From assembly GCF_040049215.1 (NCBI RefSeq), contig NZ_JBDZDN010000004.1:62001-126000 (forward strand): a stretch of DNA of 64,000 nt, written 5' to 3'. This document shows positions 25,297 through 34,312 of the stretch, piece after piece; positions within the stretch are counted from its first letter, which is position 1, and each line of letters starts with the position of its first letter. This DNA comes from Mesorhizobium_K sp040049215. Its GTDB lineage: Bacteria > Pseudomonadota > Alphaproteobacteria > Rhizobiales > Rhizobiaceae. The position numbers were made by a program, and so were the translations under genes. The notes under the pieces are model-generated. The model worked only from the letters and a program-made list of their open reading frames with translations. It was not told the DNA's origin and did not search any database.

Positions 25297-25611
25297 TTAT
25301 TTTTTTGCGCGGGGCTTGGCCGCCGCTTCCGACGCGGCCCCGGCAGACTTGTCAGCCGAAAGTTCGGCGATCCTTGCCTCTAGCGCAGCGATGCGGGCCG
25401 TCAGCGCCTTGTTCTCGGCGCGCGCCTTCACCGCCATTTCGCGTGCAGCCTCGAATTCTTCGCGCTGCACCACTTCCATCGAGTTCAGCACCTTCTCGGC
25501 CTGCGCCTTGAAGGCTGTTTCCACCTCGCGGCGCACGCCCTGCGCAGCACCCGCGGCATCGGTCATCAGCTTGGCGAATTCGTCGAGAATGCGGTTCGGT
25601 CCGGTCGACAT
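25297..25611 (-). CDS. ubiK: Accessory factor UbiK family protein
   Basis: A 104-residue alpha-helical protein of the UbiK/YqiC (BMFP) family: NRILDEFAKLMTDAAGAAQG, then VLNSMEVVQREEFEAAREMA and a C-terminal coiled coil (LTARIAALEARIAEL). UbiK assists the soluble ubiquinone-synthesis complex and trimerises through the coiled coil. The C-terminus is Ala/Lys-rich. It stands alone, divergent from lgt with 148 bases between. Confidence 0.88.
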   Translation of the reverse strand: MSTGPNRILDEFAKLMTDAAGAAQGVRREVETAFKAQAEKVLNSMEVVQREEFEAAREMAVKARAENKALTARIAALEARIAELSADKSAGAASEAAAKPRAKK

Positions 25612-25759
25612 GGCAAACCCTCCTGGCGCGTATCTTCTGACCTAGTGGCGTGAAGCCCGGAATGCAAGCATGACACTAGCAACAAGCGCTCCGCTCCCAC
25701 CTTGACCGGGCCAAAACCCTGCCGCATGGTCCGCGCCCACAGCCTCCCGGAGCCTTTGC

Positions 25760-26614
25760 GTGACCGAATACCTGATGCTGCCGCTGGCGATTTTGCCCTT
25801 TCCCGACATCGATCCGATCATCGTTCAGATCGGGCCGCTGGCCATCCACTGGTACGGCCTCGGCTACGTCGTCGGCATCCTGTTTGCCTGGTGGTACACC
25901 AAGCGCCTCGTGACCAATCCACGCCTTTGGCCGGAAGGTGTGAAGCCGATGCGGCCTGAGGACGTCGACGACTTTCTCGTCTGGGCGGCGATCGGCGTCG
26001 TGCTCGGCGGCCGCGTCGGCTACATATTGTTCTACGACCTCTCCAAATACATCGCCAATCCGCTCGACATCTTCGCCGTCTGGCAGGGCGGCATGTCCTT
26101 CCACGGCGGCTTCGCCGGCGTCACCATCGCGATGATCCTCTTCGCGCTATCGCGCGGCATCGGCATCTGGACCATGTTCGATGTCATCTCGGCAGGCGTG
26201 CCGGTCGGGCTTGGCGTGGTGCGTCTTACCAACTTCATCAATTCCGAACTCTGGGGCCGGCCGGCAGACGTGCCGTGGGCCTTCGTCTTTCCGAACGGCG
26301 GACCGGAGCCGCGCCACCCCAGCCAGCTCTATGAAGCGTCGCTCGAAGGGCTCGTCCTGTTTCTTGTGTTGAGGCTCCTCACCCACACTTTCCTCAAGTT
26401 GAAGAATCCCGGCACCGTCTCCGGAACGTTCCTCGCCGGTTATGGCCTCTCGCGCATCTTCGTCGAATTCTTCCGCGTGCCCGACCAGCAACTCGGCTAT
26501 CTTGCCGGCGGCTGGCTGACCATGGGCATGGTGCTTTCAACGCCGATGGTGCTGTTCGGCCTATGGGCGATCTGGCGGGCGAGGTCGCAGGTGGCGCAAT
26601 CCGCCGCCGCATGA
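25760..26614 (+). CDS. lgt: Prolipoprotein diacylglyceryl transferase
   Basis: A 284-residue inner-membrane enzyme that moves diacylglycerol from phosphatidylglycerol to the lipobox cysteine of prolipoproteins. Conserved segments are IHWYGLGYVVGI, the essential HGGF (MSFHGGFAGV), RLTNFINSELWGRP and RHPSQLYEA. Seven hydrophobic segments fit the family. The start is a GTG at 25760. The stop overlaps the start of the next gene (ATGA). It would modify the lipoproteins at 7641 and 29802. Confidence 0.97.
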   Translation: MTEYLMLPLAILPFPDIDPIIVQIGPLAIHWYGLGYVVGILFAWWYTKRLVTNPRLWPEGVKPMRPEDVDDFLVWAAIGVVLGGRVGYILFYDLSKYIANPLDIFAVWQGGMSFHGGFAGVTIAMILFALSRGIGIWTMFDVISAGVPVGLGVVRLTNFINSELWGRPADVPWAFVFPNGGPEPRHPSQLYEASLEGLVLFLVLRLLTHTFLKLKNPGTVSGTFLAGYGLSRIFVEFFRVPDQQLGYLAGGWLTMGMVLSTPMVLFGLWAIWRARSQVAQSAAA

Positions 26615-27699
26615 ACAGACTCGGCGACAGGATTGCCGCCCTGATCCGTGCCGCCGGCCCCATCTCGGTCGCCGACTACATGGCAATCTGCTTGTTCGAC
26701 CCCGAGGACGGCTATTACACGACGCGCGAGCCTTTCGGCGCCATGGGCGATTTTATCACCGCCCCCGAAGTGAGCCAGATGTTCGGGGAACTGGTCGCCG
26801 TCTGGCTCGCTGAGGCGTGGCGGGCATCGGGAAAGCCAATACCGGTGACGGTTGCCGAGATCGGTCCCGGCCGCGGCACGCTGATGAAGGACCTGGTGCG
26901 CACTCTTGGCCGGATCGCACCAGAGCTCGCCGCCAAAGCACACTTTGCGCTCGTCGAAGCAAGCCCGCGCCTGGCCGATATCCAGCGGGAAACCTTGCGG
27001 GACAGCGGACCTGTTTTCAGCTGGCATCTCACGGTGGATACTTTGCCCGACAGCCCGCTGTTCGTCATCGGCAACGAGATTTTTGACGCCCTGCCCTTCC
27101 GCCAGTTCGTTAGGCAGGGCGACGGATGGCTGGAGCGCGCAGTCGGCCTGGACTCGTCGGGGGCATTGATGTTCGGCATCGGCACCGCTCAGCTTGCGGG
27201 GGACGCGCTTCCACCCGAGACGAAGGATGCGCCCGAGGGCAGCATTTTCGAGATCGCGCCGGCGCGCGAGGCGCTGATGTCGGCGATCGCAGGGCGCATC
27301 GCGGCGCATGGCGGGGCCGGGATCTTCTTCGACTACGGCCATCTGAAGCCGGGCCTGGGCGATACCTTTCAGGGCATCCGCAAGCACCGAAGCGAAGGCG
27401 TGTTCGACAGTCCGGGCGAAGCCGACCTCACCTCGCATGTGGATTTTTCGGCGTTGGCCGCCGCGGCACGGTCGCATGGCCTCGATGCGCATCTCTCAAC
27501 GCAGGCGCGGTTCCTGCTCGGTATGGGTCTGTTGGAGCGCGCCGGGCGCCTGGGGCAGACTGCGGACGAAGCCGCACGCAAGAAAATCAGCGCCGACGTA
27601 GAGCGACTTGCCGGTCCCGGCCAGATGGGGGATTTGTTCAAGGTTCTGGCCATTTTACCCGCCGGCGCCGTGTCGCCGCCCTTCCGCAACGCGAGTTGA
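26611..27699 (+). CDS. SAM-dependent methyltransferase, MidA/NDUFAF7 family
   Basis: A 362-residue class I methyltransferase. The SAM site is VAEIGPGRGTLMKDLVR near residue 89, and IGNEIFDALPFRQFV is the family signature. In mitochondria NDUFAF7 methylates an arginine of the complex I NDUFS2 subunit; the bacterial relatives probably act on complex I as well, but this is not shown. The ATG overlaps the lgt stop by four bases. lgt next to this gene is a conserved alphaproteobacterial order. Confidence 0.9.
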   Translation: MNRLGDRIAALIRAAGPISVADYMAICLFDPEDGYYTTREPFGAMGDFITAPEVSQMFGELVAVWLAEAWRASGKPIPVTVAEIGPGRGTLMKDLVRTLGRIAPELAAKAHFALVEASPRLADIQRETLRDSGPVFSWHLTVDTLPDSPLFVIGNEIFDALPFRQFVRQGDGWLERAVGLDSSGALMFGIGTAQLAGDALPPETKDAPEGSIFEIAPAREALMSAIAGRIAAHGGAGIFFDYGHLKPGLGDTFQGIRKHRSEGVFDSPGEADLTSHVDFSALAAAARSHGLDAHLSTQARFLLGMGLLERAGRLGQTADEAARKKISADVERLAGPGQMGDLFKVLAILPAGAVSPPFRNAS

Positions 27700-27804
27700 C
27701 TTGGCCATCCCTCTGTCCCACTCTCCCGCGCGCCTACGTTCGGACAGGAGGCAGGTTCCGCCGCGCCTTGACGAACACAGGTCCCCGAAGACAACAAGGC
27801 GGCA

Positions 27805-28599
27805 ATGCTGACCCATATCAAACCGGAACCGCTTCGCTCGCCCTTGTTCGACAAAGCCGCTGCCGCTGGCATCAGGCACGGTTATTTCACTCGGATGGGG
27901 GGCGTATCGGATGGCATCTATGGCAGCCTGAACATCGGCACCGGCTCCGCCGATGATCAGGCGCTGGTGCGCGAAAACCGCCGCCGCGCGGCGGAATGGA
28001 TGGGTGTGGCGCCCGACCACCTTCTCACCGCTCACCAGGTCCACTCCCCCGACGTGATCGTCGCGCGCGCGCCGTTCCCGGGCGAGCGGCCCAAGGCCGA
28101 TGCCATCGTCACCGACCGGCCCGGCATTGCCGTCGGCGCATCGTCGGCCGATTGCGGCCCGGTGCTGTTCGCCGACGTCGAGGCGCGGGTCGTCGGCGCT
28201 GCCCATGCCGGCTGGAAAGGCGCCTTCACAGGCGTACTCGAGAACACCATCGCGGCGATGGAAAGCCTGGGTGCCCGCCGCGACAGCATCATCGCGGTGC
28301 TCGGGCCCTCGATAAGCGCGAAAAACTACGAAGTCGGCCCGGAATTCATCGACCGTTTCGTCAGCGCCGACCCCGCCAACACCCGCTACTTCGAAGCGTC
28401 TTCCCGGCCCGGCCATGCCATGTTCGACCTCAACCGCTATACGGTCGACAGGTTGTCGGCGGCGGGCGTGACCGCCGAGGCGCTCAACCGCTGCACCTAT
28501 GCCGAAGAAGACCTGTTTTATTCCTATCGCCGCGCCACCCATCGTTCCGAGCCGGACTATGGGCGGCACATTTCAGCGATTGTCCTGGAGCATATTTGA
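27805..28599 (+). CDS. pgeF: Peptidoglycan editing factor PgeF (laccase-domain protein)
   Basis: A 264-residue YfiH/PgeF-type protein. Conserved metal residues lie in LTAHQVHSPDV, SSADCGPVLF and GAAHAGWKGAFTGVLENT. Members were called polyphenol oxidases; E. coli PgeF removes misincorporated residues from peptidoglycan precursors, while others act on purine nucleosides. The ATG at 27805 follows AAGGCGGCA. The stop shares a base with the start of the next gene (TGATG), so the two are translationally coupled. Confidence 0.92.
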   Translation: MLTHIKPEPLRSPLFDKAAAAGIRHGYFTRMGGVSDGIYGSLNIGTGSADDQALVRENRRRAAEWMGVAPDHLLTAHQVHSPDVIVARAPFPGERPKADAIVTDRPGIAVGASSADCGPVLFADVEARVVGAAHAGWKGAFTGVLENTIAAMESLGARRDSIIAVLGPSISAKNYEVGPEFIDRFVSADPANTRYFEASSRPGHAMFDLNRYTVDRLSAAGVTAEALNRCTYAEEDLFYSYRRATHRSEPDYGRHISAIVLEHI

Positions 28600-29750
28600 T
28601 GGCTTTGCATTTTGAACGTTCGGAGTTCGACGCCCGGCGCGACCGGCTGCTGATCGAAATGGCCGAGAAGAAGCTGGACGTTATCCTGCTCTTCGCGCAG
28701 GAAAGCATGTACTGGCTGACCGGCTACGATACGTTCGGCTTCTGCTTCTTCCAGTCGCTGGTGGTGAAGTCCGACGGATCCATGGTGCTCCTGACCCGCT
28801 CGGCGGATCTGCGCCAAGCTCGCCATACCTCGATCATCGAGAATATCGTGCTGTGGACTGATCGTGACGGCGCCAATCCGGCCGTCGACCTGCGCAACCT
28901 GCTCAACGACCTCGACCTCCTCGGCAAGCGCATCGGCGTCGAATACGACACGCACGGCCTGACCGCCTTCAACGGCCGCCGGCTCGATGAGCAGCTTCAG
29001 ACCTTCGGACAGATCGCCGACGCCTCGGGCATCGTCAGCCGGCTGCGCCTGTTCAAGAGCCCGACGGAAATCAAGAAGGCCGAAAAGGCGGCGCAGCTTG
29101 CCGACGATGCGCTCGACGCAGCGCTCCCGCTCATCAAGCAGGGCGGCGATGAGGCCGCCATCCTAGCGGCCATGCAGGGAACGATCCTTGCCGGCGGCGG
29201 CGACTACCCGGCCAACGAGTTCATCATCGGTTCCGGACCCGACGCCCTGCTCTGCCGCTACAAGGCAGGCCGTCGCAAGCTGAACAAGAACGACCAGCTG
29301 ACGCTGGAATGGGCAGGCGTCTTCCATCACTACCACGCCGCCATGATGCGCACGGTGCTCACCGGCAAGCCCACGAAGCGCCACATGGAACTCTTCGAGG
29401 CTGCCCGCGACGCCCTTCTTGCCGTCGAGAAAGCCATGATCCCGGGCAACAGCTTTGGCGACGTCTTTGACGCCCATGCGCGCAGCATGGAGGCGCATGG
29501 CCTGACCAAACACAGGCTCAACGCCTGCGGCTATTCGCTCGGCGCCCGCTTCACCCCGTCCTGGATGGACATGCCGATGTTCTATCAGGGCAATCCGGAG
29601 CCGATCGCGCCGAACATGACGCTTTTTGCCCATATGATCATCATGGACTCCGAAACGGAGACCGCCATGACGCTCGGCCGCACCTATCTGACGACAGATT
29701 CGCAGCCAAAACCGCTTTCTCGCCATGATCTCGACTTGATCGTGCAGTGA
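28599..29750 (+). CDS. M24-family (pita-bread fold) protein lacking two canonical metal ligands
   Basis: A 383-residue protein with the creatinase N-terminal domain (about 1-145) and the pita-bread catalytic fold. In ordinary aminopeptidase P the metal site begins IDxG...YxxDxTRT. Here the matching stretch is LEWAGVFHHYHAAMMRT, so the first Asp is Glu and the second is Ala. Metal-independent members, creatinase and ectoine hydrolase, show similar losses, so a C-N hydrolase acting on a small molecule is more likely than a peptidase. It is coupled to pgeF by TGATG. Confidence 0.85.
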   Translation: MALHFERSEFDARRDRLLIEMAEKKLDVILLFAQESMYWLTGYDTFGFCFFQSLVVKSDGSMVLLTRSADLRQARHTSIIENIVLWTDRDGANPAVDLRNLLNDLDLLGKRIGVEYDTHGLTAFNGRRLDEQLQTFGQIADASGIVSRLRLFKSPTEIKKAEKAAQLADDALDAALPLIKQGGDEAAILAAMQGTILAGGGDYPANEFIIGSGPDALLCRYKAGRRKLNKNDQLTLEWAGVFHHYHAAMMRTVLTGKPTKRHMELFEAARDALLAVEKAMIPGNSFGDVFDAHARSMEAHGLTKHRLNACGYSLGARFTPSWMDMPMFYQGNPEPIAPNMTLFAHMIIMDSETETAMTLGRTYLTTDSQPKPLSRHDLDLIVQ

Positions 29751-29801
29751 CGATGCTGCCAGCTAAGTATTTATGTATCGCGTAGTACGGAGATCGAGGG
29801 C

Positions 29802-30377
29802 ATGAGGCGATTGCCGTTCCTGACCGGACCGCTGCTCGCCGCAATCGTGATGTCGGCCTGCAGCAGCACGCAGGATGTTCTCGAACCCTCGGCCATCGCC
29901 GCTTCCCCGCCGTCTCCGGGCACGCTTCAAAGCGAAACCGGTGCCGGCGCAGTCCCCGTCCAGTCCGCGTCGGCCAGCGCCTCGGCGGGGCTCGATCCCG
30001 GCATCGCGGCGAAGACCCGGCTGCGTTTCGATCCGATCGTGGGGGCGACCGTCGACATGGCGACCCCTTTGACCGAACGGCTCGCCCAGCGCGCCAGGGC
30101 CCGAGGCATTAGGCTCGCCGGCAGCGCCGATCCTTCGACCACGCATGTGCTCAAAGGCTATTTCTCGACCCTGACGGAAGGCGGCCAGACCACCGTCATC
30201 TATGTCTGGGACGTCTACGATCCCGCCGGCAACCGCCTCCATCGCATCAACGGCCAGCAGAAAGCGCCGGCCGGCGGCGGCGAAGGATGGGCCGCCGTTC
30301 CGCCAGCAACCATGCAGACAATCGCCGATTCCACCATCGACCAGCTCGCGAGCTGGCTCGCCAGCGGCACAGGTTGA
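29802..30377 (+). CDS. Predicted lipoprotein of unknown function
   Basis: A 191-residue lipoprotein: lipobox MSAC at residues 17-20, then a Ser/Ala/Pro-rich spacer to about 65 and a globular domain with LAQRARARGIRLAGSADPSTTHVLKGY, VIYVWDVYDPAGNRLHRI and MQTIADSTIDQLASWL. The body resembles an alpha/beta domain that recurs in rhizobial lipoproteins, without known function. The ATG is at 29802, 51 bases after the M24 gene. It probably sits in the outer or inner membrane facing the periplasm. Confidence 0.75.
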   Translation: MRRLPFLTGPLLAAIVMSACSSTQDVLEPSAIAASPPSPGTLQSETGAGAVPVQSASASASAGLDPGIAAKTRLRFDPIVGATVDMATPLTERLAQRARARGIRLAGSADPSTTHVLKGYFSTLTEGGQTTVIYVWDVYDPAGNRLHRINGQQKAPAGGGEGWAAVPPATMQTIADSTIDQLASWLASGTG

Positions 30378-30480
30378 CTCTGGTTACCGATTCTTTGGAT
30401 TAATTCGCGGCTGCCGCTTGCAATGGCGGCGCTTGCCGCTAAAAGCCCGATCATATCCAGGCGACGCTGCCGAGAGCTGA

Positions 30481-31416
30481 ATGAAACTTTTCGCGGGCAA
30501 TTCCAATCGGGTTCTGGCCGAGGGCGTCGCGCGCTACTTGAACATACCCATCGGGAAAGCCAGCGTCAGGCGCTTCGCCGACCAGGAAATCTTTGTCGAA
30601 ATCCAGGAAAACGTGCGCGGCGAGGATGTTTTCATCCTTCAGTCGACATCCTTCCCGACGAACGACCACCTGATGGAACTCCTCATCATGATCGATGCGT
30701 TCATGCGCTCCTCGGCGCGGCGCATCACGGCGGTGATTCCCTATTTCGGCTATGCCCGACAGGACCGCCGCGCTTCGGGCCGCACGCCGATCTCGGCCAA
30801 GCTGGTCGCCAACATGATCGCCCGTGCCGGCGCCAACCGCGTCCTGACGCTCGATCTCCACGCCGGCCAGATCCAGGGTTTCTTCGACATCCCGACCGAC
30901 AATTTGTTCTCCGTCCCGGTCATGTCACGCGACATCAAGGCTAAATACAAGCAACTCGCCAACGTCATGGTGGTCTCGCCCGACGTCGGTGGCGTGGTGC
31001 GCGCCCGCGCGCTCGCCAAGCGCATCGACGCCCAGCTCGCCATCGTCGACAAGCGCCGCGAACGGCCGGGCGAATCCGAGGTGATGAACATCATCGGCGA
31101 CGTGCACGGCAAGGATTGCCTTCTCATCGACGACATCGTCGATTCGGGCGGCACGCTCTGCAACGCGGCCGACGCGCTGCTCGCCAACGGGGCCACCAGC
31201 GTCACGGCCTACATCACCCACGGCGTGCTGTCGGGTGGCGCCAGCGCGCGCATCGCCGGCTCGAAGCTGCAGGAACTGGTCATCACCGATTCGATACAGC
31301 CGACTTCCAGCGTCGATTCCGCGCCCAACATCCGCGTCGTCTCGATAGCCGACCTGATCGGCGAGGCCATCTCGCGCACGGCGACCGAGGAATCGGTGTC
31401 GAGCCTGTTCGACTGA
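30481..31416 (+). CDS. prs: Ribose-phosphate pyrophosphokinase
   Basis: A 311-residue enzyme making PRPP from ribose 5-phosphate and ATP, feeding purine, pyrimidine, histidine and NAD synthesis. Motifs include RRFADQEIFVEIQENVRGEDVF (split over residues 26-47), YFGYARQDRR, TLDLHAGQIQGFFDIP and the PRPP loop LLIDDIVDSGGTLCNAA. The length is normal. The ATG at 30481 follows GAGAGCTGA. First of a run of housekeeping genes on this strand. Confidence 0.97.
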   Translation: MKLFAGNSNRVLAEGVARYLNIPIGKASVRRFADQEIFVEIQENVRGEDVFILQSTSFPTNDHLMELLIMIDAFMRSSARRITAVIPYFGYARQDRRASGRTPISAKLVANMIARAGANRVLTLDLHAGQIQGFFDIPTDNLFSVPVMSRDIKAKYKQLANVMVVSPDVGGVVRARALAKRIDAQLAIVDKRRERPGESEVMNIIGDVHGKDCLLIDDIVDSGGTLCNAADALLANGATSVTAYITHGVLSGGASARIAGSKLQELVITDSIQPTSSVDSAPNIRVVSIADLIGEAISRTATEESVSSLFD

Positions 31417-31523
31417 CCGCGTCGCGACCGAATCGCACATTTTGGCCCGTCTTGCGCCACCTGCCGCCTTCCGCTATAGGACCGCCACCCGCGTAGACAC
31501 CCTTGGAGGCAACGCGGGCGAGG

Positions 31524-31539
31524 GCCGCGAATTCGCGGC
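31524..31539. repeat. 16-bp perfect palindrome upstream of rplY
   Basis: GCCGCGAATTCGCGGC is fully self-complementary and lies 70 bases before the rplY start, in the probable leader. It could be a protein site or an mRNA hairpin affecting rplY; nothing in the sequence decides. Confidence 0.5.
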
Positions 31540-31608
31540 TTTCGACATTTTCGGAGCCCCGCCGCGGCGGAATTCCGCAAATGCTCCAGTAACGCGAAAG
31601 GAAAAGCC

Positions 31609-32259
31609 ATGAGCCACGATTCATACGAGCTCAAGGCCGAAGCGCGCGAACAGGTCGGTAAGGGGTCCGCCCGTGAAGTTCGCCGCAACGGCAAAGTGCC
31701 TGCAGTCATCTACGGCGACAAACAGCCTCCCCTGGCTATCGCCTTGTCCTACAAGGACATTTTCTACAAGATCCACGGTGGTGGGTTTTTGACCACGGTC
31801 GCCACGATCGACGTCGGAGGCAAGAAAATCCAGGTCCTGCCGAAGGACTATCAGCTGGATCCTGTCCGCGATTTCCCGATGCATGTCGACTTTCTGCGTA
31901 TCGGCAAGGACACCGAGGTCAATGTCGACGTTCCCGTGCACTTCATCAACGAAGACAAGTCGCCCGGCATCAAGCGCGGCGGCGTGCTGAACATCGTGCG
32001 CCATGAGGTCGAGTTCCACTGCCCGGCCAATGCGATTCCCGATTTCATCACCGTTGACCTCGAAGGCACCGACATTGGCGACTCGATCCATATCTCGTCG
32101 GTCAAGCTGCCGGCAGGCGTCAAGCCTGTCATTTCCGACCGCGACTTCACCATTGCGACCATCGCCGGTTCGTCCGCGATGAAGCCGGAGACCACCGAAA
32201 CTGCCGAAGTGGCTCCTGCCACGCCGGCTGCGGAAGCTCCGGCCGAAGAGAAGAAGTAA
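31609..32259 (+). CDS. rplY: 50S ribosomal protein L25/general stress protein Ctc
   Basis: A 216-residue two-domain L25 (TL5/CTC form). The N-terminal domain binds 5S rRNA (YELKAEAREQVGKGSAREVRR cut over residues 4-24, VPAVIYG), and the C-terminal beta domain spans about 100-190. The tail is Ala/Glu/Pro-rich. CGCGAAAGGAAAAGCC precedes the ATG. pth follows 24 bases later, the usual rplY-pth operon. Confidence 0.96.
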   Translation: MSHDSYELKAEAREQVGKGSAREVRRNGKVPAVIYGDKQPPLAIALSYKDIFYKIHGGGFLTTVATIDVGGKKIQVLPKDYQLDPVRDFPMHVDFLRIGKDTEVNVDVPVHFINEDKSPGIKRGGVLNIVRHEVEFHCPANAIPDFITVDLEGTDIGDSIHISSVKLPAGVKPVISDRDFTIATIAGSSAMKPETTETAEVAPATPAAEAPAEEKK

Positions 32260-32283
32260 TTTCGGGTTCGGAGGGCCGGATCG

Positions 32284-33006
32284 ATGCTGCTTTTTGCAGG
32301 TCTCGGCAATCCGGGCGCGAAATACGCCAACAACCGGCACAATGTCGGCTTCATGGCGGCGGACGCAATCGCCCGCCGCCATTCCTTTTCGCCCTGGTCG
32401 AAGAAATTCCAGGCCGAGATCGCCGAGGGCAGGATCGGCGACGACAAAGTGCTGCTCATCAAGCCGCAGACCTTCATGAACCTGTCCGGCCAGTCGGTCG
32501 GCGAAGCCCTGCGCTTCTACAAGCTCGAGCCCTCCGCCGTGACGGTCTTCTACGACGAGATCGAGCTCCCCGCGGGCAAGGTGCGGGTCAAGATCGGCGG
32601 CGGTTCCGCCGGCCATAACGGCATCCGCTCGCTCGACCAGCACATCGGCAAGGATTTTCGCCGCGTGCGCATCGGCGTCGGCCACCCCGGTGTCAAGGAA
32701 ATGGTTCACGGCCATGTGCTCGGCGATTTCGCTAAGTCCGACCGCGAATGGCTGGACGTACTTCTCGACAGCATCGCTGACAACGCCGGACTGATCGCCA
32801 AGGGCGATGAGAATGGCTTCATGAACAAGATCACGCTGGCCCAGCGCGAGAAGCTCCAGCCGACCGGTGAGGAAGACCGCCCACCGCCTAAGCAGCCGAA
32901 GGCGCAGAGCCATATTCGTCAGGCGCGCCCGCAGCAGTCCTCCGTCAAGGTGCCGGAAACCGGACCGATGGCGGCGATGTTGAAGAAGCTGTTCGGGAAG
33001 GGATAG
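32284..33006 (+). CDS. pth: Peptidyl-tRNA hydrolase
   Basis: A 240-residue enzyme that frees tRNA from drop-off peptidyl-tRNA. Motifs: GLGNPGAKYANNRHNVGF with the catalytic His20, KPQTFMNLSGQSV, and GGGSAGHNGIRSLDQHIG. The core is about 190 residues; the C-terminal 45 residues (PPPKQPKAQSHIRQ and on) are a basic, probably disordered extension common in Rhizobiales. It is in an operon with rplY. Confidence 0.96.
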   Translation: MLLFAGLGNPGAKYANNRHNVGFMAADAIARRHSFSPWSKKFQAEIAEGRIGDDKVLLIKPQTFMNLSGQSVGEALRFYKLEPSAVTVFYDEIELPAGKVRVKIGGGSAGHNGIRSLDQHIGKDFRRVRIGVGHPGVKEMVHGHVLGDFAKSDREWLDVLLDSIADNAGLIAKGDENGFMNKITLAQREKLQPTGEEDRPPPKQPKAQSHIRQARPQQSSVKVPETGPMAAMLKKLFGKG

Positions 33007-33095
33007 GCCGCCAACCCGATACCGGGCTTGACGAGCCTCTGTGCAATCGCTCATAGCCGCGCCAACAATCAAAACGCCTCTAGGAAAATCGACCC

Positions 33096-34199
33096 ATGGG
33101 TTTCAAATGCGGCATCGTTGGGCTGCCCAACGTTGGCAAGTCGACGCTTTTCAACGCGCTGACGCGCACCGCCGCCGCGCAGGCGGCCAACTATCCGTTC
33201 TGCACCATCGAGCCTAACACCGGCGAGGTCGCCGTGCCCGATCCGCGGCTGAAGAAGATCGCCGCGGTCGCCGGATCGAAGGAGATCATCCCGACGCGCA
33301 TCTCCTTTGTCGACATCGCCGGGCTGGTGCGCGGGGCCTCGAAGGGCGAAGGGCTCGGCAACCAGTTCCTCGCCAACATCCGCGAGGTCGACGCCATCGT
33401 GCACGTGCTGCGCTGTTTCGAGGACGACGACATCACCCATGTCGAGGGTCGCATCAACCCGGTCGCCGACGCCGAGACCGTCGAGACCGAACTGATGCTG
33501 GCCGACCTCGATAGCCTTGAGCGCCGCATAGTTCAGTTCCGCAAGCGCGCACAGGGCAAGGACAAGGAAGCCGCGACCGTGCTGCCGATGATGGAGAAGG
33601 CGCTGGAGCTTCTTCAGGCCGGCAAGCCGGCGCGCGTGCTGCTGAAGGGCATCGCCGCGGAGGATCTGCGCATCCTGCAGGGACTCAACCTTTTGACCTC
33701 GCATCCGGTGCTTTACGTCTGCAACGTTGCCGAGAAGGACGCCGCCACCGGCAACGAGCATACGAAAGCCGTCGAGAAGATGGCGCAGACGCAAGGGGCC
33801 GGCACCGTCGTCATCTCGGCGGCGATCGAGGCCGAAGTCGCCCAGCTTTCCGACGAAGAGGAGATGGAATTCCTCGCTTCGCTGGGTCTCGACGAGCCCG
33901 GCTTGGACAAGCTCATCCGCGCCGGCTACGAATTGCTCGACCTGATCACCTATTTCACCGCCGGCCCGAAGGAAACGCGGGCCTGGACGATTGTGAAAGG
34001 AACCAAGGCGCCGCAGGCAGCCGGCGTCATCCACACCGACTTCGAGCGCGGCTTCATCCGTGCCCAGACGATCGCCTACGCCGACTTCATCACGCTTGGC
34101 GGCGAGGTTGCCGCCAAGGAGGCTGGCAAGGCACGGGACGAAGGCAAGGAATACGTCGTCCAGGACGGCGACATCATGCTCTTCAAGTTCAACACTTAG
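33096..34199 (+). CDS. ychF: Redox-regulated ATPase YchF
   Basis: A 367-residue Obg-family ATPase. The P-loop is GLPNVGKSTLFNAL, followed by YPFCTIEPNTG, DIAGLVRGASKGEGLGNQFL and, near the end, a TGS domain with YADFITLGG. YchF binds ribosomes and prefers ATP; it is linked to oxidative-stress response. The length is normal. An 89-base gap separates it from pth. Confidence 0.97.
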   Translation: MGFKCGIVGLPNVGKSTLFNALTRTAAAQAANYPFCTIEPNTGEVAVPDPRLKKIAAVAGSKEIIPTRISFVDIAGLVRGASKGEGLGNQFLANIREVDAIVHVLRCFEDDDITHVEGRINPVADAETVETELMLADLDSLERRIVQFRKRAQGKDKEAATVLPMMEKALELLQAGKPARVLLKGIAAEDLRILQGLNLLTSHPVLYVCNVAEKDAATGNEHTKAVEKMAQTQGAGTVVISAAIEAEVAQLSDEEEMEFLASLGLDEPGLDKLIRAGYELLDLITYFTAGPKETRAWTIVKGTKAPQAAGVIHTDFERGFIRAQTIAYADFITLGGEVAAKEAGKARDEGKEYVVQDGDIMLFKFNT

Positions 34200-34312
34200 C
34201 CGCCAACTGCGGTTAGTGATGCAGTTGACGAGGCACTGGCTGGGGTCTATCCGACGGTGGATTTGAGCCTCCGCGAACCGCCCGGGCTTCTCGGCAAAGG
34301 GAGAATTGGGCG

